From an uncultured Eubacteriales bacterium (lineage in GTDB: Bacteria; Bacillota; Clostridia; Oscillospirales; Oscillospiraceae), in the NCBI GenBank assembly GCA_900546515.1, contig URDG01000009.1, positions 1 through 64,000 on the forward strand: a DNA stretch of 64,000 bases. The letters run 5' to 3'. A model generated the notes under the pieces. It did not search any database, had not been told where the DNA came from, and saw only the letters and a program-made list of their open reading frames with translations. This document shows, piece after piece, positions 8,967-16,870 of this stretch. The position numbers and the translations under genes are program-made. The stretch's first letter is position 1; each line of letters begins with the position of its first letter.

Positions 8967-10010
8967 TTAATTTGTTTGTTCCGGCTCCGGGCCGCCGCCC
9001 CTGTTTTCCATTGCGCGGCTCGTCCTGCGCTGCGCAATGAACACGGTAGGCAGACTCACGATAAACGGCGCAAAATACGTTGCCGCGCGGTACAGCACGA
9101 GCGCGGCGCTAACCGTGTTCTCCGGCGCAAACGGACCGAACAGCAGCGCAAAAGCCACATCGGCCGGACCGAGGCCGGATACGCTCGGCAGAACGCCTGC
9201 GATAAGCCACACGAGCGAGCCCAGGGTCTGCGCATGCGGAAAGCTCAGTCCGCCGCAGCCCAGCGCGCGCATGCACAGGAGCGGCACCGAATACACGACG
9301 GCAAACTTCACGGCATTGATTGCCAGCACCGCCGCAATACGCCATTTCTGCGTGAGAAGGTTCTGCATTTCGGTGTACATCAGGCCGATGTTTTCCTTCC
9401 ATCCGGCCTTTTTCTCACCGATCTTTCCTGTGTCGGGCAGCTTGTCGATGAGCCTGAGCATCAGCCGCCGCAGCTTATCCCACGTACACAGCAATATCAG
9501 CAGCGTGATTATCGTAAGACATACGGCAAAGCCCGGCAGCAGATATTTCATTATGCCGGGGACTGCCGACTCAAGCCACGGAAGATTGAAAAGCAGCATT
9601 ACGAGTGCATAGCAGAACACCGTCGCCTTATGGAAAATATACTTCACCGTCATCAGTCCCACCGTGTGTCCGACGTCGAGCGACTGAGCGTACAGATAGA
9701 CGCTTTGCAGCGGGATCGTGATGATGCTGTTGCTGCACACGAGAGAGAACACGCCGGTCATTGTCAGCTCGAACGCCTGACGGTAGGTCAGCGACGGCAG
9801 ACGGCTGCGCACGAGCACAAGGCACATCGCAGAGTCGATGAGCTGGTAGCTTATCCCGGCGGCAATTATGAAAAATACAGCTGCGGCCGGAACCTCTCTG
9901 ACCGCAGCCATTATATCCGGCAGCTTGCTCCTGAACACCGTGAAAGTGACCGTAAGGAGCAGTACAAGCACGGCGATGCTGACGATATAGCCGCTTTTTT
10001 TCCTGTTCAT
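8967..10010 (-). CDS. LPG synthase TM-domain family (UPF0104) membrane protein
   Basis: A 347-residue protein with seven to eight membrane helices, belonging to the lysylphosphatidylglycerol-synthase membrane-domain family (YbhN/UPF0104). Support comes from the early IAAGISYQLIDSAMCLVL region and the late GVLPSVSGLGPADVAFALLFG block. It has only the membrane domain: the cytosolic aminoacyl-transferase domain of MprF is absent, so it is a candidate lipid flippase rather than a lysyl-PG synthase. The ATG at 10010 is preceded by CAGGGTGAGA. Confidence 0.85.
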   Translation of the reverse strand: MNRKKSGYIVSIAVLVLLLTVTFTVFRSKLPDIMAAVREVPAAAVFFIIAAGISYQLIDSAMCLVLVRSRLPSLTYRQAFELTMTGVFSLVCSNSIITIPLQSVYLYAQSLDVGHTVGLMTVKYIFHKATVFCYALVMLLFNLPWLESAVPGIMKYLLPGFAVCLTIITLLILLCTWDKLRRLMLRLIDKLPDTGKIGEKKAGWKENIGLMYTEMQNLLTQKWRIAAVLAINAVKFAVVYSVPLLCMRALGCGGLSFPHAQTLGSLVWLIAGVLPSVSGLGPADVAFALLFGPFAPENTVSAALVLYRAATYFAPFIVSLPTVFIAQRRTSRAMENRGGGPEPEQTN

Positions 10011-10108
10011 ATGATCTCACCCTGATTTATGGCAGCGCTGTATGATGCGGCAGGCGTATCATACGGTGCTGTCTGAGTATTGCACGGATATTATATAGCC
10101 GTAAGCTG

Positions 10109-10136
10109 CCGGCCGTCAATAGTCCGGTACGGCCGG
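10109..10136. other. GC hairpin after the SGNH hydrolase gene
   Basis: An 8-bp inverted repeat (CCGGCCGT/ACGGCCGG, 12-nt loop) sits 3 bp beyond the stop of the leftward hydrolase. There is no T-run, so it may be an mRNA 3' end stabiliser or a weak terminator. Confidence 0.4.
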
Positions 10137-10138
10137 GG

Positions 10139-10819
10139 TCAGCCCAGCAGCTTCTTTATGCTCTCGGACGCGCGCTTATAAATGAGCTGCTGCCCGGCGA
10201 GATCGGGATGTATACCGTCCGAGCAAAGGCAGGCGTCAAGCTCGTCTCCGGATGCCGGAAATGCGGAGCGCAGGTCGAGTATCAGGCAGCCCCTGTCCTT
10301 TGCCAGCTCCTCCGCAATGCGGCTGTAGCTCTCCTGCCAGCGGGATATTGCCTCAAGATCGCCGAGCCAGCGGAGTATGGCGGCCTTATCGAGCCCGCCG
10401 CGCGAGACGAAGTCCAGATAGCGGTGCGAGCTTATTGGCGGCAGCGTCGATACTATCGGCCAGCTGCCGTTTTTATATACCAGATCTATCATTTCCCTGT
10501 ATATCTCACGGAAACGATCGGGCGGCGTCATGCATACATGCTCCGCCTCGGGAGCCGCGGCGACCTCGGCCCATCTGTAAGCGCAGTCGTTCCCGCCGTA
10601 TTCCAGCACGGTATAGCTGCCGAGTCCGCCGCGCTCCAGATCGTGCTGGAGCCGCGAAAAGCCACGTTCTATCGTCGCACCGAACTTGCTCCTGTTTTCT
10701 ATGACGACGTTGTGTTCGGCTTCAAAGCAGCTGACGAGCTCATGACTGCGAACATATTTCCCGTCTTCCCCCAGACGCACGCACTCAAGCACGGAATCGC
10801 CGTAAACGCTTATTTTCAT
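10139..10819 (-). CDS. SGNH/GDSL-type hydrolase
   Basis: A 226-residue SGNH-fold esterase/lipase-like enzyme. Block I is KISVYGDSVL (nucleophile Ser8), block III is VLEYGGNDCAY (Asn) and block V is CSDGIHPDLAGQ (Asp and His), so the catalytic set is complete. There is no signal peptide, which suggests a cytoplasmic substrate. The ATG at 10819 follows AAGGAGAAGAA. It lies just downstream of the two-component kinase (52 bp) and could be in the same transcript. The substrate cannot be read from the sequence. Confidence 0.85.
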   Translation of the reverse strand: MKISVYGDSVLECVRLGEDGKYVRSHELVSCFEAEHNVVIENRSKFGATIERGFSRLQHDLERGGLGSYTVLEYGGNDCAYRWAEVAAAPEAEHVCMTPPDRFREIYREMIDLVYKNGSWPIVSTLPPISSHRYLDFVSRGGLDKAAILRWLGDLEAISRWQESYSRIAEELAKDRGCLILDLRSAFPASGDELDACLCSDGIHPDLAGQQLIYKRASESIKKLLG

Positions 10820-10871
10820 TTCTTCTCCTTTTTCGCAAAGCTCTGCCGCGCTGCGCATGGCAGAACTTATG

Positions 10872-11921
10872 TTATTGTTCAGCTTCCTGTACAGAGAGCG
10901 GCAGCTCGACGATAAACGTCGCGCCCGCTCCGGGAGCGCTTTCCACTGAGATCGTTCCGCCGCTCGATGTGACGATGCGCTTTACCAGCGCCAGACCGAG
11001 ACCGTTGCCCTCTTTCTGATGCGAATTATCGACCTGATAAAACTTTGTGAATATCTTCTGCTGTTCGCCGGGAGCAATACCGGGCCCGGTGTCGGTGATA
11101 GTGAAGCACACCCTTTCGCCGACCTTTTTCAGCCGCAGTCTTATTGAGCCGCCGTAGGAGTCAAACTTGATCGCGTTATCTATCAGGTTTGTCCAGACGT
11201 GCATCATGAAGCCCTCGTAGCCGCAGTATTCGACCTCGTCCATCTCAATGTCAAAATCTATGTTTTTCTCGGTCCACTTGCGCTCAAGCGCAAATATGGA
11301 CTGGCGTATCTGCTCGTCTAGCCGGTATGTATTCGACTTGGGTTTTATGCTCTCATTGTTGACCTTGCTGAGCAGCAGTATATTGCCGACAAGGTCGGAC
11401 AGGCGGCGGGTGTTGAAAATTATTTTGTCGACGTACTTTGCCTGAAGCTCATGCGGCAGCTCGCTGTCCTGTAGGAGCGAGGCATAGCCCTCGATCGCGT
11501 TTATTGGAGTTTTGAACTCATGGGAGACGTTGGAGACAAAGTCTGTCTGCAAGGTTTCGGTCTCGGAGAGAGCCTTGGCCATGGCGTTGAAGCTCGTATA
11601 TATCTCCTTTATGTCACTTATGTTGCTTTTACATTCGAGCTGTATGCCAAAGTCGCCTTCGGCGACCTTACGCATCGCGGCGGCAACGGTCATGAGCGGC
11701 TTGATGAACGTGGAATTAAGAACTATTGCGACTACAACGCCGAATATGATGCCGGATATGAGCATGCGGAGACCTATAGGCATGCCGAGCGACACATGAA
11801 ATCTGTCATTGAGCACGCGGACGACAAAATATGTCACCATGACAGTCAGCACGGCGCCTACCGCGGTGGATGACGAGAACTTGAGCTGAAAGCCCGGATG
11901 CAGATTTTTCAGCTTTTTCAT
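10872..11921 (-). CDS. Sensor histidine kinase
   Basis: A 349-residue membrane kinase. Two N-terminal membrane segments (about 17-37 and 48-68) are separated by only a short loop, so there is almost no extracellular sensor. A HAMP linker follows (about 70-120), then a HisKA domain with phospho-acceptor motif SNVSHEFKTPINAIEGY and a HATPase domain with N-box TNLIDNAIKF and G-boxes DTGPGIAPG and GNGLGLALV. Its ATG overlaps the response-regulator stop by 4 bp, so the two form a coupled pair. The short loop suggests it senses an intramembrane or envelope-stress signal. Confidence 0.92.
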   Translation of the reverse strand: MKKLKNLHPGFQLKFSSSTAVGAVLTVMVTYFVVRVLNDRFHVSLGMPIGLRMLISGIIFGVVVAIVLNSTFIKPLMTVAAAMRKVAEGDFGIQLECKSNISDIKEIYTSFNAMAKALSETETLQTDFVSNVSHEFKTPINAIEGYASLLQDSELPHELQAKYVDKIIFNTRRLSDLVGNILLLSKVNNESIKPKSNTYRLDEQIRQSIFALERKWTEKNIDFDIEMDEVEYCGYEGFMMHVWTNLIDNAIKFDSYGGSIRLRLKKVGERVCFTITDTGPGIAPGEQQKIFTKFYQVDNSHQKEGNGLGLALVKRIVTSSGGTISVESAPGAGATFIVELPLSVQEAEQ

Positions 11922-12589
11922 GCCTTTTCCACCTTGTACCCAAGCCCGCGCATCGTGACTATTCTGAAGTCCTGGTTATCCTTGAAGCGGTCGCGCAGCC
12001 GCCCGATGTGAACGTCCACCGTGTGCGTGTTCGTCTCCGACTCATAGCCCCATATGTCGTCCATGAGCTGCTGCCGCGTGAATATGCGGCCCGGATATGA
12101 AGCCATCTTGTACAGCAGCATGAACTCCTTCTGCGGCAGCACCATGCTCTGGCCGTTTGTCGTGACCGTCAGCGAATCGCACTCCATCACGGTGTCCCCG
12201 ACGACAAGACGGCGCTCGTTTATTATCTGAGCCCGCCTCAGAAGCGCGCCCACGCGCAGAAGCAGCTCGTTTACGTTCACGGGCTTGACCATATAGTCGT
12301 CGGTTCCGGAGACGAAGCCCTCGCGCATATCGTCAAAGGCGTCGCGCGCGGTTATCATCAGAACGGGCGTATTGTAACCTGAAGCACGGATCGTCCTGAC
12401 AAGCTCGTAGCCGTCCATGACGGGCATCATTATGTCGGATATGATAAGGTCGTAATAGCTTGTCTCCATTGCGGCCAGAGCCTTCTGACCGTTTGGGACG
12501 CCTACGACCGAATAACCGTTCTTTATCAAAACATGGCTGAACAGCTGCCTGAGCTCGTTGTCATCCTCAGCAATCAAAATCTTGAACAT
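11918..12589 (-). CDS. OmpR-family response regulator
   Basis: A 223-residue regulator. The receiver domain (about 1-118) has the acidic pair EDD near the start, the phospho-acceptor Asp in DLIISDIMMPVMDGY, and the conserved Thr (MITAR) and Lys (DDYMVKPVN). The OmpR/PhoB winged-helix DNA-binding domain (about 128-222) ends RIVTMRGLGYKVE. It is the first gene of the two-component operon with the kinase downstream. Genes controlled are not evident; the adjacent SGNH hydrolase is a candidate. Confidence 0.95.
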   Translation of the reverse strand: MFKILIAEDDNELRQLFSHVLIKNGYSVVGVPNGQKALAAMETSYYDLIISDIMMPVMDGYELVRTIRASGYNTPVLMITARDAFDDMREGFVSGTDDYMVKPVNVNELLLRVGALLRRAQIINERRLVVGDTVMECDSLTVTTNGQSMVLPQKEFMLLYKMASYPGRIFTRQQLMDDIWGYESETNTHTVDVHIGRLRDRFKDNQDFRIVTMRGLGYKVEKA

Positions 12590-12696
12590 ATGAAATAAGA
12601 CCTCCCAAAGTATATATAAAGCTGCCCTCTCAAGCGCAAAACCGTGTATGTATCTTTGTCAATTGAGGGTACCATCTCACGTTAAACTGTTGCTCA

Positions 12697-12725
12697 ATTA
12701 TAATTCAACAATAGTTTATTTACAA
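12697..12725 (-). promoter_or_regulatory. Promoter for the two-component operon
   Basis: On the minus strand TTGTAA (12725-12720), 17 bp, TATAAT (12702-12697). The implied leader to the regulator start is about 100 nt. Confidence 0.6.
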
Positions 12726-12744
12726 TAAAATCTTAACAGCAAAA

Positions 12745-12784
12745 GCAGCCCCGGGACGTGCGTGTAAGCGCATCCCGGGGCTGC
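12745..12784 (-). terminator. Terminator of clpC-like gene
   Basis: A 12-bp stem GCAGCCCCGGGA/TCCCGGGGCTGC, with TTTTGCTGTT on the minus strand, located 23 bp after the ClpC-like stop. Confidence 0.85.
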
Positions 12785-12807
12785 TCTGCCTGCCGAAGCT
12801 TATCTGA

Positions 12808-15072
12808 TCATACCGCGACGGACAGCTTCACTCCGCCGCTGCATACAACTGCCGCTATCGAGTCGCCGGATCTCGCCTTGCCGTCCAGCAGCAGCTCTGC
12901 CGCAGCGTCCTCTATGCTGTGCTGCACTGTACGGCGCAGGGGACGCGCACCGTACTTTTCGTCATGTCCGGCCTCTGCGAGCCAGCGCGCCGTCTCTTCC
13001 GGCACCACAAGATGCAGTCCGAGCTTTTCAAAGCGCTGCTTGACACCGGTCAGCATGGTCTGTGTGATCGAGTACATGTTTTCGCCGGTCAGCCGGTGGA
13101 AAACGATGGTCTCGTCTATACGGTTGAGAAATTCGGGGCGGAAGGTGCTGCGCAGCTCCTCCATGACCTGCGCACGCATATCGTCCTCAGCGCCGGACTC
13201 GCCGCCGCTGAAGCCGAGGCGCGGCCTGCCGTCGGTTATGGCCTTTGCGCCGACGTTGGAGGTCATGACGACGACCGTATTGCTGAAGTCGATGCGGCGG
13301 CCTGTGGAGTCCGTGAGATGCCCGTCGTCCATGATCTGGAGCAATATGCTCCATACGTCCTCATGCGCTTTCTCTATCTCATCAAAAAGAACTACTGACC
13401 ACGGCTTCCGGCGCACCTTTTCCGTCAGCTGTCCGCCGTCCTCGTAGCCCACATAGCCCGGAGGCGAGCCTATGAGCCGGCTGACGGTATGCTTTTCCAT
13501 ATACTCGGACATATCAAGGCGTATCATTGCCTTCTCGTCGCCGTATACCGTGGCCGCCAGCGCGCGGCACAGCTCCGTTTTGCCCACGCCGGTCGGCCCG
13601 AGAAAGAGAAAGCTTCCGACCGGCCTTGCGGGATCCTTGAGCCCGACACGGCTGCGCCGTATCGCCCTTGCGACGGCGGAGACGGCCTCGTCCTGCCCGA
13701 TTATGCGTTTTTTGAGCTCTTCCTCAAGGTTTTTCAGCCTCTCGGTCTCGTCCTTGTCCAGCCCTGTGACGGGTATGTCTGTCCAGCGCGACACGACCCC
13801 GGCTATATCTGCCGCAGTTACGAGCCCGTCCGCCCGGGCGGAAACATGCACGCCCGCCGCGGCCTCGTCGACAAGGTCTATTGCCTTATCCGGCAGGAAC
13901 CTGTCGTTTATATATCTGACCGAAAGCTCATAGGCCGCCGTGAGAGCCCTGTCGCTTATTCGCACTCCGTGGTGCTGCTCCAGACCGCGGCGGAGGCTTT
14001 TGAGCATTTCAAGCGTCTGCTCCCGGCCAGGCTCCGCTATGAGCACCGGCTGAAAGCGCCGCTCAAGCGCCGCGTCTTTCTCGATATGCCGGCGGTATTC
14101 CTCGGGCGTCGTCGCGCCGATTATCTGCACCTCACCGCGGCCGAGCGCCGGCTTGAGGATATTGGCCGCGTCGATCGCGCCCTCTGCGCTGCCCGCGCCG
14201 ATTATCGTGTGCAGCTCGTCTATGAACAGTATGACGTCTCCGGCGCGCTTCACGTCCTTTAAAACAGCCTTGACGCGCTCCTCAAAGTCGCCGCGGTATT
14301 TTGTCCCGGCCAGCATTGCCGGTATATCAAGCGAGACTATGCGCTTCCTGCTCAGACCAGCGGGCGCCTGACCGTGCGCGACCTGTATCGCAAGCCCCTC
14401 GGCCACGGCAGTCTTTCCGACGCCCGGCTCGCCGACCAGAACGGGGTTGTTCTTTGTGCGCCGCGACAGTATCTGTACTGTGCGCAGTATTTCGTCGCCG
14501 CGGCCGACGACAGGGTCTATCGCCCCGGTGAGCGCAAGCTCCGTGAGATCGCGGCTGTACTGATCGAGCACCCGCGTCTCGGTGCGGCGTATCGTGCTGC
14601 GCACAGCGCCGGCCTGGGGCTTGCTGCGGCTGTTCGGCGCGCCGAAGGCGTCCATTATGTCGGTATATATGTCATTTATATCTACTCCCGTGTTCGTCAG
14701 TACGCGCACGCCTCCGCTGTCGCTCTGCCGGATCACACCGAGGATTATATGTTCCGTGCCTATATAGCCCTGCCGGAGATGATCCGCCTCTGCGGCGGCT
14801 TTCTCCATTGCAATGCGCGCTCTGGCAGTGAGCCCCTGACCGGGGATGCTCTGCGTACCCGTGCCGAAAAGATCCGTTATTGCAAGGCGAAGCTCTTTTT
14901 CGCCTATGCCGTGCTTTTCAAGTATCCGCGCGCCGAGTCCATCGCTCTCCATCGCTATGCCCAGCAGAAGATGCTCAGTGCCGACATAGCTGTGGCCGAG
15001 ACTGCCTGCCGCCGTTCTGGCGTTTTCTATTGCAAGCTCGGCACGCTGAGTGAATTGTCCGTTGCTTTTCAA
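12808..15072 (-). CDS. clpC: ClpC/ClpA-like ATPase lacking the M-domain
   Basis: A 754-residue Hsp100 unfoldase. Two Clp N-terminal repeats (about 1-145) precede AAA domain 1 (Walker A GEPGVGKTAVAEGLA, Walker B ILFIDELHTIIGAG) and AAA domain 2 (GPTGVGKTELCRALA, SVVLFDEIEKAH). A loop ending RLGF matches the ClpP-docking tripeptide, so it probably feeds ClpP. The UVR-type middle domain normally found inside AAA1 of ClpC is missing: DEAAAGVHVSA runs almost directly into the helix before AAA2, and the protein is about 55-60 residues shorter than typical ClpC. The TTG start at 15072 is chosen because GAGGGGG lies 8 bp upstream. No ctsR, mcsA or mcsB is adjacent, and no CIRCE or CtsR heptamers were seen. 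Confidence 0.92.
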   Translation of the reverse strand: MKSNGQFTQRAELAIENARTAAGSLGHSYVGTEHLLLGIAMESDGLGARILEKHGIGEKELRLAITDLFGTGTQSIPGQGLTARARIAMEKAAAEADHLRQGYIGTEHIILGVIRQSDSGGVRVLTNTGVDINDIYTDIMDAFGAPNSRSKPQAGAVRSTIRRTETRVLDQYSRDLTELALTGAIDPVVGRGDEILRTVQILSRRTKNNPVLVGEPGVGKTAVAEGLAIQVAHGQAPAGLSRKRIVSLDIPAMLAGTKYRGDFEERVKAVLKDVKRAGDVILFIDELHTIIGAGSAEGAIDAANILKPALGRGEVQIIGATTPEEYRRHIEKDAALERRFQPVLIAEPGREQTLEMLKSLRRGLEQHHGVRISDRALTAAYELSVRYINDRFLPDKAIDLVDEAAAGVHVSARADGLVTAADIAGVVSRWTDIPVTGLDKDETERLKNLEEELKKRIIGQDEAVSAVARAIRRSRVGLKDPARPVGSFLFLGPTGVGKTELCRALAATVYGDEKAMIRLDMSEYMEKHTVSRLIGSPPGYVGYEDGGQLTEKVRRKPWSVVLFDEIEKAHEDVWSILLQIMDDGHLTDSTGRRIDFSNTVVVMTSNVGAKAITDGRPRLGFSGGESGAEDDMRAQVMEELRSTFRPEFLNRIDETIVFHRLTGENMYSITQTMLTGVKQRFEKLGLHLVVPEETARWLAEAGHDEKYGARPLRRTVQHSIEDAAAELLLDGKARSGDSIAAVVCSGGVKLSVAV

Positions 15073-15209
15073 GATATATACCCCCTCATACAGCGCACAT
15101 ATAAATGAATTATCGCCCATTTGTCCCGCCGAAAACGGCGAAACTCAGCTGCGATCAGGAAAATTATCCCCATGTTTCAAAGGAATTATTAACCGTCATA
15201 AATTTTTAA

Positions 15210-15237
15210 TTGATTTTTCTGTTTTATGTGTTACAAT
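15210..15237 (+). promoter_or_regulatory. Promoter for ferredoxin
   Basis: TTGATT (15210-15215), 16 bp, TACAAT (15232-15237), about 50 bp before the ferredoxin ATG. Confidence 0.65.
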
Positions 15238-15286
15238 GTGCGTGGAAAGGTCTATGAGGCCCAAATTTACATACGGAGGTAACGTT

Positions 15287-15457
15287 ATGGCTTTTGTTAT
15301 TACCGACGAGTGCCTGTCCTGCGGTTCCTGCGCGGCTCAGTGCCCCGCTGAAGCGATCGATATGGGTGATCTGCACTATGTCATCGATCAGGACAAGTGC
15401 CTTGAGTGCGGTTCCTGCGCAGCTCAGTGCCCTGCCGAAGCGATCGTTCAGGAGTAA
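15287..15457 (+). CDS. 2[4Fe-4S] ferredoxin
   Basis: A 56-residue clostridial-type ferredoxin, the standard length, carrying electrons for anaerobic redox enzymes. It has two CxxCxxCxxxCP motifs (CLSCGSCAAQCP and CLECGSCAAQCP), giving all eight Cys. The halves are almost identical: both contain CGSCAAQCPAEAI, and the DNA of the two copies is also very similar. The ATG at 15287 follows GGAGGTAACGTT. It is monocistronic, with its own promoter and terminator. Confidence 0.97.
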   Translation: MAFVITDECLSCGSCAAQCPAEAIDMGDLHYVIDQDKCLECGSCAAQCPAEAIVQE

Positions 15458-15471
15458 TTGAGAACAGAAAT

Positions 15472-15509
15472 AATGAAGGGGCGATGTGCTGTCGCCCCTT
15501 CATTGTTTT
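15472..15509 (+). terminator. Terminator of ferredoxin
   Basis: A 13-bp stem AATGAAGGGGCGA/TCGCCCCTTCATT followed by GTTTTA. Confidence 0.88.
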
Positions 15510-15537
15510 ATACGGTATTGTTTTGTAAGGAGAAGTT

Positions 15538-16251
15538 ATGTCAGATTTCTGTGAGCTCTGGCCCGGCGGGCCGTTATTCGCACAGGCCGGGCACTTCCGG
15601 CTCGGCACTGACTGCGTGCTGCTGTCCGATTTTGTGCGGCTCACCTCCGTGAAAAAAGGGATAGATCTCGGCTGCGCGTCGGGCGCAATAATGCTGCTTC
15701 TGCTTGCGCGCTCGGAGAAGCTGCATATGACCGGGCTTGAGCTGCTGCCGGACGCTGCCGCGCTGGCAGAGAAGAACATGGAGGTCAACAGCCTGTCACA
15801 GCGCGCGGAGATCGTCTGCGGCGACATACGGGAGCACAGGCAGCTTTTCAAGGCCGGAAGCTTCGACCTTGTCGTATCGAATCCGCCGTATTTTCCGGTC
15901 GGGCACGGCGCGCTCTCTCCGATCGAGGGGCGGGCCTCTGCGCGCGGAGAGACCGAATGCACGCTGGGAGATATATGCGCGGCGGCGGCGTGGCTCCTGC
16001 GTACCGGAGGAAGCTTCGAGCTTGTGCATAAGCCGGAGCGGCTGAGCGAGGTGTTCTGCACGATGACCGCCTGCGGCATCGAGCCGAAGCGCCTGCGCAC
16101 GGTGCACAGCCGCGCATCCGCGGCCCCGTCGCTTGTGCTGATAGAGGGACGCCGCGGCGGGAAACCCGGATTAACGGTCGAGCCGCCGCTTGTGCTCACT
16201 GCGCCGGACGGCGGCGAATCAGAGGAGTTCAAAAGAATATATCACAGGTAA
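15538..16251 (+). CDS. TrmN6/YfiC-like N6-adenine tRNA methyltransferase
   Basis: A 237-residue class I SAM-dependent methylase. The SAM-binding motif I is GIDLGCASGAIMLLL and the catalytic motif is VVSNPPYFPVG, the NPPY signature of N6-adenine methylases. The length and the early LTSVKKGIDLGCASG arrangement match the tRNA1(Val) A37-N6 methylase group (TrmN6, formerly YfiC). The start has AAGGAG upstream. That the gene lies next to a tRNA operon containing tRNA-Val is suggestive, but the two are convergent and may be unrelated. A broader role as an RNA or protein methylase is possible. Confidence 0.85.
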   Translation: MSDFCELWPGGPLFAQAGHFRLGTDCVLLSDFVRLTSVKKGIDLGCASGAIMLLLLARSEKLHMTGLELLPDAAALAEKNMEVNSLSQRAEIVCGDIREHRQLFKAGSFDLVVSNPPYFPVGHGALSPIEGRASARGETECTLGDICAAAAWLLRTGGSFELVHKPERLSEVFCTMTACGIEPKRLRTVHSRASAAPSLVLIEGRRGGKPGLTVEPPLVLTAPDGGESEEFKRIYHR

Positions 16252-16305
16252 AGCCGGTAGGCGGAAAGCGGCGGAGTAAGCGCGGCGATTTTAGATGCAG
16301 AGCAT

Positions 16306-16359
16306 AAAAAGCCGCCCCAGACTTGAATCCCCTTCGGGGACTAGGCGGCATATGCCGCC
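16306..16359 (-). ncRNA. Structured element with alternative hairpins after tRNA-Cys
   Basis: On the minus strand, downstream of the tRNA operon terminator, a GCCGCC segment (16349-16344) can pair in two exclusive ways. One is with GGCGGC just before it (16359-16354), within the palindrome GGCGGCATATGCCGCC. The other is with GGCGGC 28 nt later (16316-16311), which encloses a TCCCC-GAA-GGGGA hairpin and is followed by TTTTT. The enclosed part also repeats 12 nt of the tRNA-Cys T-loop (TTCAAGTCTGGG). It could be a small RNA, a tRNA relic or a second terminator. No gene follows on this strand. Confidence 0.4.
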
Positions 16360-16396
16360 GTCGCTGAGCCAGTCCAAGAGAGGGAGTAACATATCC

Positions 16397-16434
16397 AAAA
16401 GAAAAAACCGGTCGAAAGACCGGTTTTTTCTTTT
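16397..16434 (-). terminator. Terminator of the tRNA operon
   Basis: A 17-bp perfect stem AAAAGAAAAAACCGGTC/GACCGGTTTTTTCTTTT with tetraloop, directly abutting the encoded CCA of tRNA-Cys. It is symmetric and so could also stop rightward transcription. Confidence 0.85.
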
Positions 16435-16508
16435 GGAGGCGCCACCCAGACTTGAACTGGGGAATCGCGGATTTGCAGTCCGCTGCCTTACCACTTGGCT
16501 ATGGCGCC
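16434..16508 (-). tRNA. tRNA-Cys (GCA)
   Basis: A 75-nt cloverleaf. The acceptor is GGCGCCA/TGGCGCC with a U discriminator and encoded CCA, the anticodon loop is CTGCAAA (GCA), and the T-loop is TTCAAGT. It is the last gene of the tRNA operon. Confidence 0.95.
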
Positions 16509-16513
16509 ATATG

Positions 16514-16543
16514 AGATTTGCGGGCTGAAGCACCCGCAAATCT
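16514..16543. other. Perfect hairpin between tRNA-Gly and tRNA-Cys
   Basis: An 11-bp inverted repeat AGATTTGCGGG/CCCGCAAATCT with an 8-nt loop in the tRNA spacer. There is no T-run on the minus strand, so it may guide processing of the tRNA precursor rather than terminate it. Confidence 0.5.
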
Positions 16544-16551
16544 ATTTTGTG

Positions 16552-16627
16552 TGGAGCGGCTTACGAGGCTCGAACTCGCTACCTCCACCTTGGCAAGGTG
16601 GCGCTCTACCGGATGAGCTAAAGCCGC
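16552..16627 (-). tRNA. tRNA-Gly (GCC)
   Basis: A 76-nt cloverleaf. The acceptor is GCGGCTT/AAGCCGC with a U discriminator and encoded CCA; the anticodon loop is TTGCCAA. Confidence 0.95.
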
Positions 16628-16631
16628 AAAA

Positions 16632-16707
<76 letters not shown>

Positions 16708-16720
16708 GTATTCAATAAGA

Positions 16721-16797
16721 TGGTGGGAACAACTGGACTCGAACCAGTGACCCCCTGCTTGTAAGGCAGGTGCTCTAACCAGCTGAGCTATGCTCCC
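16721..16797 (-). tRNA. tRNA-Val (TAC)
   Basis: A 77-nt cloverleaf. The acceptor is GGGAGCA/TGTTCCC with one G-U pair, the anticodon loop is CTTACAA, and CCA is encoded. It is the first gene of the operon. Confidence 0.95.
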
Positions 16798-16813
16798 GCG
16801 TGACAGCTTCGTT

Positions 16814-16842
16814 ATAATACAGGAAAAAAACGAAATTGTCAA
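16814..16842 (-). promoter_or_regulatory. Promoter of the tRNA operon
   Basis: On the minus strand a consensus TTGACA (16842-16837), 17 bp, TATTAT (16819-16814), ending 16 bp before tRNA-Val. Confidence 0.8.
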
Positions 16843-16870
16843 TATCTTATTGAAAATTTTTCTGATGTTT

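Noticed and set aside
8010..10025. A ~670-codon frame antisense to the CmpB and LPG-synthase-like genes
   Set aside because: Same bias effect; the His/Arg-rich translation has no domain, while both sense genes have starts, families and a shared terminator.
15073..15200. CIRCE or CtsR sites before the ClpC-like gene
   Set aside because: No TTAGCACTC inverted repeat or tandem heptamer of the CtsR type was found.
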